NCBI GenBank assembly: GCA_023391005.1
Contig: JAEWBS010000003.1
Coordinates: forward strand, 1 to 13,251
Direction of reading: 5' to 3'
From: Bacillota bacterium
GTDB taxonomy: Bacteria > Bacillota > Clostridia > Oscillospirales > Ruminococcaceae
DNA length: 13,251 nt
Positions 5,907 through 12,366 of the stretch are shown in pieces (within the stretch, counting starts at the first letter, position 1; the number at the start of each line of letters is the position of its first letter). The notes under the pieces were generated by a model, which saw only the letters and a program-made list of their open reading frames with translations, was not told where the DNA came from and searched no databases. A program made the position numbers and the translations under genes.

Positions 5907-6427
5907 CCGCGTTGAGCAGCTGGGCGATCCCGGTCGTCATCGGCCTGATCATCCTGTGGGGCTGGGTTAGCGGCATCAATGTGTTTGATACATTTTTAAG
6001 CGGCGCGCGCAGCGGCATCGGAGTGGCATTCAGAATCATTCCGGCGCTGGTCGCGCTGATAACAGCGGTTGGCGTTTTTAAAGCCTCGGGCGCGCTTGAC
6101 CTGCTGACCCATTCGCTGGCGCCCTTCACCGAACTGGTCGGTATTCCGGCTGAGGTAGTGCCGTTGGCGCTGCTGCGCCCCATTTCAGGCAGCGGCGCAA
6201 TGGTCATCTTCAACGATCTGTTAGCCCGCTTCGGGCCTGACAGCCTCATCGGCCGCATCGCCAGCGTGATGGAAGGCTCGACCGAGACAACGTTTTATAC
6301 CATCGCCGTTTACTACGGCGCCACGTCGATCCGCCGCATACGCCACACGGTGTCGGCGTCGGTTATCGCGGATCTCACTGGTTTTATTATGAGCGCAATT
6401 TGTGTCAGAATATTTTTTTACATGTAA
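5903..6427 (+). CDS. spmB: Spore maturation protein B
   Basis: This 174-residue membrane partner of SpmA has a hydrophobic N-terminus (VVIGLIILWGWVSGI) and the conserved core LALLRPISGSGAMVIFNDL. It continues with GSTETTFYTIAVYYGATSIRR and ends in a further membrane helix (LTGFIMSAICVRIFFYM). The length matches Bacillus SpmB. Its ATG overlaps the spmA stop by four bases. It belongs to the same nucleoside-recognition domain superfamily as SpmA; the transported or regulated substrate remains unknown for the family. The unit ends at the terminator at 6517-6543. Confidence 0.93.
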   Translation: MTALSSWAIPVVIGLIILWGWVSGINVFDTFLSGARSGIGVAFRIIPALVALITAVGVFKASGALDLLTHSLAPFTELVGIPAEVVPLALLRPISGSGAMVIFNDLLARFGPDSLIGRIASVMEGSTETTFYTIAVYYGATSIRRIRHTVSASVIADLTGFIMSAICVRIFFYM

Positions 6428-6481
6428 ATTATTGGGAAACATTCTTAATTTTATCCAGAAACGCCATAGTTGTTCGCAAAT

Positions 6482-6543
6482 GCCTGCTTACAGCCAGGCT
6501 TTTATATCTAACCGATAAAAACGCGCCATGCCGGCGCGTTTTT
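6482..6543 (+). terminator. Terminator region after spmB, bidirectional with the convergent AAA+ ATPase gene
   Basis: The main hairpin is AAAAACGCGCC (6517-6527) paired with GGCGCGTTTTT (6533-6543). It has T tracts on both strands, so it can serve spmB and the convergent DUF815-type gene. A weaker hairpin, GCCTG/CAGGC (6482-6499) followed by TTTT, precedes it. Confidence 0.85.
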
Positions 6544-6594
6544 AATATTGTTCAAGACTTTAATACATAGGAACTTTCCCTTAATAAACCCCAC

Positions 6595-7779
6595 TCAGGC
6601 CCGGTCGGCCAACAGCGACTCAATAAACTGCTTGGCCACACGGGGCGAGCGCCCCGCCCGACGCAGCGCGTAGGTCTCGGCGCGCGAAATCAGCATCTCC
6701 TCCGTCAGGTCGATGTTGTTGAGCTGCGCGAGGTGTAACACAATATCGAGGTATTGGCGCTTGCCGGGGCGCTCAAAGGTCACGGTAAGCCCAAACCGGT
6801 CAGAAAGCGAGGTCAACTCGGCAATGGTGTCGCCGAGGTGTATTTCATCCCCTTCGCGATCTGAGAAACTCTCCTTGACCAGATGGCGGCGGTTGCTGGT
6901 CGCATACACCGCCACATTGTCGTTTTTATAGGAGATGGACCCCTCCAAGATGGCTTTAAGCGCCGCAAAGTTGTCGTCGTCCTTCGTAAATGATAAATCG
7001 TCAATAAACAGAATAAAGCGCAGCGGGTTGGCCGATAGGCGGTCGAGCAGCGCGGGAATCTCGGTGAGCTGGTTCTTTTTAAGTTCGATAAGCCGCAGCC
7101 CCCGGGACGCGTATTCGTTGATGATCGCTTTGACGGTCGAGGATTTTCCGGTGCCGCTGTCGCCGTAAAGCAGCACGTTGGCGGCGGGCCGCCCCTCGAG
7201 CAACGCCAATGTATTATTCACGACCAGCCGCCGCTCACGCTGATAGCCCGGCAATCGGTCCAGCGTGATGGGGTCGGGGTAGCGCACCGGAACCAGCGTA
7301 TGATTCTCAAGTATAAATGCGTGATGATCTACAAAAACACCGTAGCCGTAGCAAGCGATCTTTTCCAGACGCTCGGCATACGCCGCCCTGAAGTCATGCG
7401 CACTGCAATGGTAGGCGGGTAGAAATCCGTCATATCCCAGCGCCTCGCGCAACATCTGGGGTGAAATCCGGCTGACCTCCTCAAGCAGCAAAAGCTCCTG
7501 CTCAAGGCATTCTTTTAGCAGCGGGGAGATCGGCTGCCGCCCGGCGGCCTTCTGCATATAGAGATTTTCATCCCGCAGCACGAGATCCAGCAGATAGTCC
7601 GAGAGGTTGTCTCCCTTTTCATACAGCGCCGCCGCAAAGGCCGCATAATGCGAGATGCCGCTATGGGCACACTCCGACTCCAGCAGCCGCGTCAGGTTCA
7701 AAAGCACCGCATCCTCTAAAAGCCGGCGAAAAATGACCATCCCGCGCAGGCGGACACACAGCGAATAACACGTTGACAT
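6595..7779 (-). CDS. DUF815-type AAA+ ATPase of unknown function
   Basis: The protein has 394 residues. The N-terminal 150 or so are alpha-helical and poorly characterised. The C-terminal half is an AAA+ domain with Walker A GDSGTGKSS (K212) and Walker B FILFIDDLSF (D260, D261). Sensor segment VAVYATSNRRHLV and LSLSDRFGL-like TSLSDRFGLTVTF complete it; ATSNRRHLV and SDRFGL are characteristic of the DUF815 family. An MTPA-type start is absent; the ATG at 7779 is chosen because AAAGGA lies 10 bases upstream, while the ATG at 7803 has no site. No substrate or partner is known for the family. It is monocistronic, with its own promoter, and diverges from the amidohydrolase gene. Confidence 0.88.
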   Translation of the reverse strand: MSTCYSLCVRLRGMVIFRRLLEDAVLLNLTRLLESECAHSGISHYAAFAAALYEKGDNLSDYLLDLVLRDENLYMQKAAGRQPISPLLKECLEQELLLLEEVSRISPQMLREALGYDGFLPAYHCSAHDFRAAYAERLEKIACYGYGVFVDHHAFILENHTLVPVRYPDPITLDRLPGYQRERRLVVNNTLALLEGRPAANVLLYGDSGTGKSSTVKAIINEYASRGLRLIELKKNQLTEIPALLDRLSANPLRFILFIDDLSFTKDDDNFAALKAILEGSISYKNDNVAVYATSNRRHLVKESFSDREGDEIHLGDTIAELTSLSDRFGLTVTFERPGKRQYLDIVLHLAQLNNIDLTEEMLISRAETYALRRAGRSPRVAKQFIESLLADRA

Positions 7780-7812
7780 CTGAGCACAGTCCTTTTCTAG
7801 CATAATAGCACT

Positions 7813-7841
7813 ATCTTACTCTAAATGTATTTTGCTGTAAA
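7813..7841 (-). promoter_or_regulatory. Sigma-A promoter of the DUF815-type ATPase gene
   Basis: On the minus strand, TTTACA (7836-7841), a 17-base spacer and TAAGAT (7813-7818). The start would lie near 7806, about 27 bases before the ATG at 7779, which also argues against the ATG at 7803. Confidence 0.6.
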
Positions 7842-7860
7842 GCGGGTCGGGACTATTTTA

Positions 7861-7889
7861 TTTCTCGCACCGACGTGTTATTCTATAAT
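7861..7889 (+). promoter_or_regulatory. Candidate promoter of the amidohydrolase gene
   Basis: A perfect TATAAT at 7884-7889 has only a poor -35 match 17 bases upstream (TTTCTC, 7861-7866). If used, the transcript starts near 7896 and the leader is about 118 bases, spanning the hairpins at 7894-7982. The weak -35 suggests an activator or another sigma factor. Confidence 0.35.
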
Positions 7890-7893
7890 AACC

Positions 7894-7982
7894 GCCACAC
7901 GGCGCTGTGGCACGCCCACCCCCGTTTGATGAAGCGGGCTGAGGCGGACAGACCGCATTTGGGATTTTATCGTATGGCGATA
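7894..7982 (+). promoter_or_regulatory. Leader with four consecutive hairpins before the amidohydrolase gene
   Basis: The hairpins are GCCACA/TGTGGC (7894-7911), CCCGTTT-GATG-AAGCGGG (7921-7938, seven pairs with one G-U), GCGG-ACAGA-CCGC (7944-7956) and TATCG-TATGG-CGATA (7968-7982). They fill the space between a TATAAT box and the GGAGG site at 8001. The density of pairing suggests a structured leader. I recognise no riboswitch or T-box signature, and no T-rich terminator follows, so control would have to act on translation. Confidence 0.4.
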
Positions 7983-8013
7983 CCGCAGAATCAGTTTTTC
8001 GGAGGCGCAAAAT

Positions 8014-8880
8014 ATGAAAATAATAGACGCACACCTGCACATGAAAAAGAACGAAGGCTTTGACGCCCTCTGCCGTGAAAGCGGCCATAAAAACGATTTC
8101 CCACATCTGATGGAATGCTTTGAGCAAGAGCAGATCGCCGCCTGCGTGGTCATGGGCACCGGCCTGCTCGAAGGGGAATGCTGCCGTCCCGGGCTTTTTG
8201 ACCTCAACGGCCCCGCGGATGTGAAGGCCTATCAATACCCGCCCTCGGTCGGTTTTTGTATCGGCGTTGATCCCGAGGGACTGCGACCGGGCAACCTTCA
8301 GAAAACGCTGGCCGCCTATCGCGAGGCGATTGCCTGCCCAAGCTGCGTGGGCTTTAAGCTTTATCTCGGCTACCGTCCGTTTTATGCCGACGACAGCCTG
8401 TATCATCCGGTGTACGAGCTGGCGGCGGAGTACGACCTGACGGTGGCCTTTCACACCGGGGACACCGCCAACCCAACCGGCCGGCTGCGGTTTTCTCACC
8501 CGCTGACGGTGGATGAGGTGGCGGTGCGGTATCCACAATTGCGCCTTGTGCTCTGCCATTTTGGCAACCCGTGGATGCTCGACGCCGCCGAAGTGGCCAA
8601 AAAGAACCCGAATGTCTACGTCGAGCTTTCAGGCCTCGCGGTCGGCATTCCCGATGCCGACGCGTTTCGCGCGCGTTACAAGGCCTATGTCGAGCAGCTT
8701 GAATGCTGGCTGCACTACCTTGACCGCTGGGATCATGTGCTTTACGGTTCGGATTGGCCGCTCGTGAACCTGCACGCTTATATCGCACTGATTCAATCAT
8801 TCGTGCCGCAAAGTGAATGGGAGCGGGTGTTCTTTCAAAACGCGCTGCGGGCCTATCCGCGGCTTAAAAATTTGATTTAA
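8014..8880 (+). CDS. Metal-dependent amidohydrolase (amidohydrolase_2, TIM-barrel)
   Basis: The 288-residue protein begins MKIIDAHLHM, giving the metal-binding H7-x-H9 of the amidohydrolase superfamily. Further expected ligands and catalytic positions are K115 (GFKLYLGY), H147 (AFHTGDT), H182 (LCHFGNPW) and D247 (YGSDWP). The order and spacing fit the amidohydrolase_2 group, which includes decarboxylases such as ACMSD and lactone hydrolases such as 2-pyrone-4,6-dicarboxylate lactonase. The substrate cannot be assigned. GGAGG (8001-8005) lies 8 bases before the ATG. It is a single gene, divergent from the DUF815-type ATPase, and no other catabolic gene is adjacent. Confidence 0.85.
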   Translation: MKIIDAHLHMKKNEGFDALCRESGHKNDFPHLMECFEQEQIAACVVMGTGLLEGECCRPGLFDLNGPADVKAYQYPPSVGFCIGVDPEGLRPGNLQKTLAAYREAIACPSCVGFKLYLGYRPFYADDSLYHPVYELAAEYDLTVAFHTGDTANPTGRLRFSHPLTVDEVAVRYPQLRLVLCHFGNPWMLDAAEVAKKNPNVYVELSGLAVGIPDADAFRARYKAYVEQLECWLHYLDRWDHVLYGSDWPLVNLHAYIALIQSFVPQSEWERVFFQNALRAYPRLKNLI

Positions 8881-8964
8881 GCTACCGCTCTTAATTAAAT
8901 GCACCGTCTGTCGGCGATGCATAAATTAAACTTATCCGTGATATTTTTTATAAAAGATCTCTCT

Positions 8965-8978
8965 CATAAGCGCTTATG
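8965..8978. promoter_or_regulatory. Perfect 14-base palindrome upstream of the PRK06851-like gene, candidate operator
   Basis: CATAAGCGCTTATG is fully self-complementary and lies 79 bases before the GTG start, in the 176-base gap after the amidohydrolase gene. The gap also has a weak imperfect hairpin at 8891-8931 (TTAATT...AATTAA arms). The palindrome matches no operator I can name, and I found no strong promoter next to it. Confidence 0.45.
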
Positions 8979-9056
8979 TGGATTTTTCGGCAATTTAGTA
9001 TCAATTGTTTTGCCGTCAGAATACCATGTAAAAGATAGCTGTGAGGAGGTCTTTTA

Positions 9057-10115
9057 GTGATTAAAACACATCTGACGCGCTTTTATCTGAGCGCCAATAC
9101 GCCGCTGGGATTTGTTTCACGGTTAAATTTGCTTTGTGATGCCGACAGGTTTTCGCGCATTCTGCTGCTCAAGGGCGGCACGCGGCAAAGACGGGCCGAG
9201 CTGATCAGCTTTGCCGCCAAGGCGGCCGGCGCGGCGGGGCACTGCGTCCATCTTGCAGCATCGGTAGATTCTGTCAGCCAACCCGAGGCCGCCTACTGGG
9301 CCGACACCGCTATTTTAGACAGTGCGCAGCCGCACGCAATCGAGCCGAAATACCCCGGCGCAGTCGAGACGCTGCTCTGCCTTGACGATTGCTTCGATGC
9401 TGAAAAGCTGCGCCCCAAACGCGCCGAGATCATTGCGCTGACCGACAAAGAGGATCAGCTGCGTGAGCAGTCCCGTCGCTATCTGTGCGCGGCCGACGCA
9501 CTGTGCAACGACAATTACCGCATTGCGCTGGAAGCGACCGACCTTGAAAAAATAGAGCGTCAGGCCGACCGAATCGCATCTAAGGTGTTTAAAGGCGATA
9601 AGGCTGTTGAAGAGATTCGCATTTTCTCAGACGGCTACCGGCTGCTGCCCGAGCTTTCATCGTTGGATGCCATAAAGATCGTCGTACTGCTTGAGGATGA
9701 GTATGGTCCATCGTCCGGTCTTCTGCTCAAGGCGCTGCACAAGCGCGCTTTAAGCAGCAATTGCCATATCATCTGCGGTTACAGCCCTCTGGCGCCGTTT
9801 GAGCGGCTCGAGCAATTGATTCTCCCTGAATTGTCGCTGGCATTTTTAACAACCAACGAGCGGCTGATGGTGGGATGCGAGCCGCAGCGCATCATCAACG
9901 CGCGGCGCTTTACCGACAAAAAAACGCTTGCGGCTTATAAGAATCGCATCGCTTTTAACCGTAAGGCGGCGCGGCAGATGTTCCAGCAATCGCACAGCTT
10001 GCTGCAAAGTGCGCAAAAAACGCACGCCGAGCTGGAACGGCTTTACGACGGCGCGCTGGATCAGGCCCGCTTTAACCGGCTTTGCGAGCGGACGGCGGCT
10101 ATCATATCATCTTAA
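9057..10115 (+). CDS. PRK06851-like double-domain protein with degenerate P-loops
   Basis: The 352-residue protein follows the two-domain plan of the PRK06851 ATPases found in Clostridia and Bacilli. FYLSANTPLGFVSRL opens domain 1, with the later markers AQPHAIEPKYPGAVETLLCLDD. Domain 2 covers about residues 195-300. Where active relatives carry a GxxGxGKS Walker A loop, this protein has LLLKGGTRQRRAEL (about 36-49), and in the second half LLEDEYGPSSGLLLKAL (about 211-226). Neither has the Lys-Ser/Thr pair, so ATP binding is probably lost. A C-terminal helical stretch (about 300-345) could be coiled. The GTG start has GGAGG 7 bases upstream. The reading frame is intact, so it is likely a functional non-ATPase rather than a pseudogene. 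Family assignment is from memory of motifs. Confidence 0.65.
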   Translation: MIKTHLTRFYLSANTPLGFVSRLNLLCDADRFSRILLLKGGTRQRRAELISFAAKAAGAAGHCVHLAASVDSVSQPEAAYWADTAILDSAQPHAIEPKYPGAVETLLCLDDCFDAEKLRPKRAEIIALTDKEDQLREQSRRYLCAADALCNDNYRIALEATDLEKIERQADRIASKVFKGDKAVEEIRIFSDGYRLLPELSSLDAIKIVVLLEDEYGPSSGLLLKALHKRALSSNCHIICGYSPLAPFERLEQLILPELSLAFLTTNERLMVGCEPQRIINARRFTDKKTLAAYKNRIAFNRKAARQMFQQSHSLLQSAQKTHAELERLYDGALDQARFNRLCERTAAIISS

Positions 10116-10118
10116 ACC

Positions 10119-10154
10119 AAAGCGGGGGAGGAGTGACACTCTTTCCCCCGCTTT
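10119..10154 (+). terminator. Terminator-like hairpin after the PRK06851-like gene
   Basis: Perfect 11-bp arms AAAGCGGGGGA (10119-10129) and TCCCCCGCTTT (10144-10154) enclose a 14-base loop. The T tract is short (CTTTAACG), so termination may be moderate. It separates this gene from the lysine-regulated unit. Confidence 0.65.
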
Positions 10155-10206
10155 AACGTTTCTCCCGGCTCAAAGGGCGCTCCCGGTATATTGTGTAAAA
10201 TATCTA

Positions 10207-10236
10207 TTGACATCGGGGGTCGAAACATGCTATTTT
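10207..10236 (+). promoter_or_regulatory. Sigma-A promoter of the lysine-riboswitch unit
   Basis: A perfect TTGACA (10207-10212), an 18-base spacer and TATTTT (10231-10236) preceded by TGC (extended -10). The start near 10243 lies about 30 bases before the riboswitch P1 helix. Confidence 0.65.
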
Positions 10237-10274
10237 TGAACAAATATATTATTTTACATGATCCATTTTTGAAT

Positions 10275-10434
10275 AATGGTAGAGGTGCGGTGTTTAAGAG
10301 TATCCCGGTATTCATGGGCGACAGGCCATCGGGAGAAAGGAACCACCGCCGAAGCAAAAAAGCATTGTCGGGCTTTTACGCTGGGGCGTCACAAAACATG
10401 TGGCGCACTGTCACAGGTGTGAAGCGCTATCATT
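10275..10434 (+). promoter_or_regulatory. Lysine riboswitch (L box)
   Basis: The conserved L-box segments appear in the right order: AGAGGTGCG (10281-10289), AAGAGTAT (10296-10303), GGGAGAAAGGAACC (10331-10344), ACCGCCGAAGC (10345-10355), a TTTTACGCTGG segment (10374-10384), and ACTGTCACAGG (10407-10417). P1 is formed by AATGGTAG (10275-10282) with CTATCATT (10427-10434), eight pairs with one G-U. This matches the Bacillus lysC element closely in layout. Lysine binding should stabilise P1 and favour the terminator just downstream (10443-10464), switching off the NhaC-type gene. The antiterminator pairing was not evident by eye. Confidence 0.92.
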
Positions 10435-10442
10435 TGTCAAAC

Positions 10443-10464
10443 AGGGGGTATCTCCCCCCTTTTT
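10443..10464 (+). terminator. Riboswitch-controlled intrinsic terminator
   Basis: AGGGGG (10443-10448) pairs with CCCCCT (10455-10460), followed directly by TTTT. It lies 9 bases after the P1 helix of the lysine riboswitch and upstream of the transporter gene, as expected of an L-box expression platform. Confidence 0.8.
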
Positions 10465-10465
10465 G

Positions 10466-10496
10466 CAGCGCGGCATATCTAACGGTATGCGCGCTG
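10466..10496 (+). promoter_or_regulatory. Second strong hairpin in the transporter leader
   Basis: CAGCGC-g-GCATA (10466-10477) pairs with TATGCGCGCTG (10486-10496): 11 pairs and one bulged G, loop of 8. It starts two bases after the terminator T tract. It would be present only in read-through transcripts and could act as a second terminator (ATTTATTTTA follows) or a 5' stabiliser. Confidence 0.5.
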
Positions 10497-10549
10497 ATTT
10501 ATTTTACGCCGTTGGCGCAGCGAAGAAAAAGGAAAAGGAAGGGCATATT

Positions 10550-12070
10550 ATGGAAGCTGTCTCGGTAGGTTGGCTATCAATTCTCCCACCCATGATTGCA
10601 ATTGGGCTCGCGCTTATTACAAAAGAGGTTCTCTCCTCGCTGATGATCGGTGTGCTTTCGGGCACGCTGATTTATACCGTCGCCACAGGGGGCAACCTGG
10701 TGGTGGACACGCTTAAAAATACCTTTACACTGATGGGTAGCCGCTTCGATCTCGATATCATCCTGTTTTTGGCGTTGGTCGGCGCGCTCGTCTCGCTGAT
10801 CACCATGGCTGGCGGTTCGCGTTCTTACGGCATTTTGATGAACAAAAAGCTCAAAAGCAAGAGCAGTGCGCTGCTTGCGACCGGCGGTTTGGGTGTTCTG
10901 ATCTTTATCGACGACTACTGCAACTGCCTTACGGTGGGAACCGTCATGAAGCCGGTCACCGACCGTTTTAAAATCTCCCGCGCAAAGCTTGCATACATAA
11001 TCGATGCGACCGCGGCGCCGGTCTGTATTATCGCCCCCATTTCAAGCTGGGGCGCGGCGGTCATCTCCTCGCTGCCCGCCGACAGCCACATGTTCGACAG
11101 CGGCATTCATGCGATGGTGGCAACCGTTCCTTTTAATCTCTACGCGCTTTTGTCCATTGCGATGCTCATCGCGCTCTCGGTCTCAAACCTCGATTTTGGC
11201 CCGATGGCCAGAGCCGAGGCTCGGGCAGCGAAGGGCGATCTGGGCGCAGTCGATGTCTCGCTCAATGACGGCACCAAAATTTCGGACAAAGGCACCGTTT
11301 GGGACCTGATTCTGCCGGTTATTGTGCTGATCGTTGTTTCAGGACTTGCCATGCTTGAAAACGGCGGCTATTTTGAGGGCGGTATGACTCTGGCCGAAGC
11401 GTTTGGCAACTGCTCGTCCGGCCCCGCGCTGGTTTTGGGCTCGTTTGTCGCGCTGGTCTGGGCGTTTATCCAGTTTGTTCCGCGCAGGCTGATGACGGCG
11501 CGTGAATTTATGGAAGGCATTACCGAGGGCATCAAGTCGATGGTTCCGGCCGATATTATTCTCGTACTGGCGTGGACTATTTCGGGCGTCTGCCGCGACC
11601 TGCTGATGACCGGCGACTTTGTAAGCACCGTCGTCGAAAGCAGCAATATTCCGATCGCAATTCTGCCCGCCATCACCTTTGCGATCGCCGCCGCGCTCTC
11701 GTTCTCGATGGGCACCTCTTGGGGCACCTTCGGCATTCTGATTCCGATCGTGTTCGCCATCTGCGAGTCGGTCGCGCCCTCACTGATCATCCCGACACTG
11801 GCCGCGTCGCTGGCGGGCTCGGTGTTTGGCGACCATTGCTCGCCGATCTCGGATACCACGATTATGGCCTCGGCCGGTGCTGGCTGCGACCATATTGAGC
11901 ACGTCTCAACCCAATTGCCCTATTGTATTTTGGTGGCGATCTGCTGCTTTGTCGGCTATCTGGTGGCGGGCTTTACCAACGGCAACCTGTTGCTGACGCT
12001 TGGCGTCTCGATCTTGATGATGATCGGGCTGCTGGTGATACTGCACAAGCGCTTTGGCGCCGCTGAATAG
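10550..12070 (+). CDS. NhaC-family transporter, likely lysine transporter, under lysine riboswitch control
   Basis: This 506-residue inner-membrane protein has about 11-12 hydrophobic segments. NhaC-family motifs are VGALVSLITMAGG near residue 80, LIFIDDYCNCLTVG near 120, APISSWGAAVISSLP near 165, GTSWGTFGILIPI near 390 and SVFGDHCSPISDTT (D428) near 425. A second in-frame ATG at 10400 lies inside the riboswitch, so the start is placed at 10550, behind a GGAAGGG site. NhaC homologues were named Na+/H+ antiporters, but members behind L boxes have been predicted in published comparative genomics to carry lysine (LysW). The upstream riboswitch is strong evidence for that here. Whether it imports lysine or exchanges it is not shown by sequence; repression by lysine fits an importer. 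The gene is monocistronic. Confidence 0.88.
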   Translation: MEAVSVGWLSILPPMIAIGLALITKEVLSSLMIGVLSGTLIYTVATGGNLVVDTLKNTFTLMGSRFDLDIILFLALVGALVSLITMAGGSRSYGILMNKKLKSKSSALLATGGLGVLIFIDDYCNCLTVGTVMKPVTDRFKISRAKLAYIIDATAAPVCIIAPISSWGAAVISSLPADSHMFDSGIHAMVATVPFNLYALLSIAMLIALSVSNLDFGPMARAEARAAKGDLGAVDVSLNDGTKISDKGTVWDLILPVIVLIVVSGLAMLENGGYFEGGMTLAEAFGNCSSGPALVLGSFVALVWAFIQFVPRRLMTAREFMEGITEGIKSMVPADIILVLAWTISGVCRDLLMTGDFVSTVVESSNIPIAILPAITFAIAAALSFSMGTSWGTFGILIPIVFAICESVAPSLIIPTLAASLAGSVFGDHCSPISDTTIMASAGAGCDHIEHVSTQLPYCILVAICCFVGYLVAGFTNGNLLLTLGVSILMMIGLLVILHKRFGAAE

Positions 12071-12087
12071 TATTAAATTATCCGTTC

Positions 12088-12125
12088 AAAAACAGCGCCC
12101 CGCCTCATGGCGGGGCGCTGTTTTT
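12088..12125 (+). terminator. Perfect intrinsic terminator after the NhaC-type gene
   Basis: Arms AAAAACAGCGCCCCGCC (12088-12104) and GGCGGGGCGCTGTTTTT (12109-12125) pair fully over 17 bases around a TCAT loop. T tracts exist on both strands. Confidence 0.95.
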
Positions 12126-12131
12126 AGAGTC

Positions 12132-12266
12132 AAACCAATAGAAAAGCGATATAGGATTGAGGGAACTGTTTTGTGACTGGCAAGGCGGAGGACGCGGATG
12201 CGCTGGCACCCTTCAAGGACAGCAACGTAGCCAGACGCAAAGCAGGCCGCCAAGACGTATTGGTTT
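12132..12266. repeat. Non-coding element bounded by 9-base inverted repeats
   Basis: AAACCAATA (12132-12140) and TATTGGTTT (12258-12266) are exact inverted ends of a 135-base GC-rich stretch. The inside has no ribosome binding site or plausible gene; a minus-strand frame spanning it (12086-12280) looks spurious. It may be a short dispersed repeat or MITE-like element, or simply an intergenic relic. No target-site duplication is evident, and no second copy is in the window. Confidence 0.35.
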
Positions 12267-12299
12267 TTTATTGTGTTCACTATAATAATTGCTGCAATA

Positions 12300-12328
12300 T
12301 TTACCCGGTCTATATGCCACTATATAGA
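12300..12328 (+). promoter_or_regulatory. Candidate promoter of the vanW-family gene
   Basis: TTTACC (12300-12305), a 17-base spacer and TATAGA (12323-12328) place a start near 12335, about 30 bases before the ATG. A perfect TATAAT at 12281-12286 is an alternative but lacks a good -35. Confidence 0.5.
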
Positions 12329-12366
12329 AAATATGCCTTTTGACAGACCGCCGGAGGTACGACAGC

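Noticed and set aside
7858..8559. 233-codon minus-strand open frame opposite the amidohydrolase
   Set aside because: The opposite strand has a clear amidohydrolase with all metal ligands. This frame is a GC-rich shadow with no known motif.
10400..10549. N-terminal extension of the NhaC-type gene starting inside the lysine riboswitch
   Set aside because: The in-frame ATG at 10400 lies within the riboswitch and before its terminator. The ATG at 10550 has a proper ribosome binding site and gives the normal family length.
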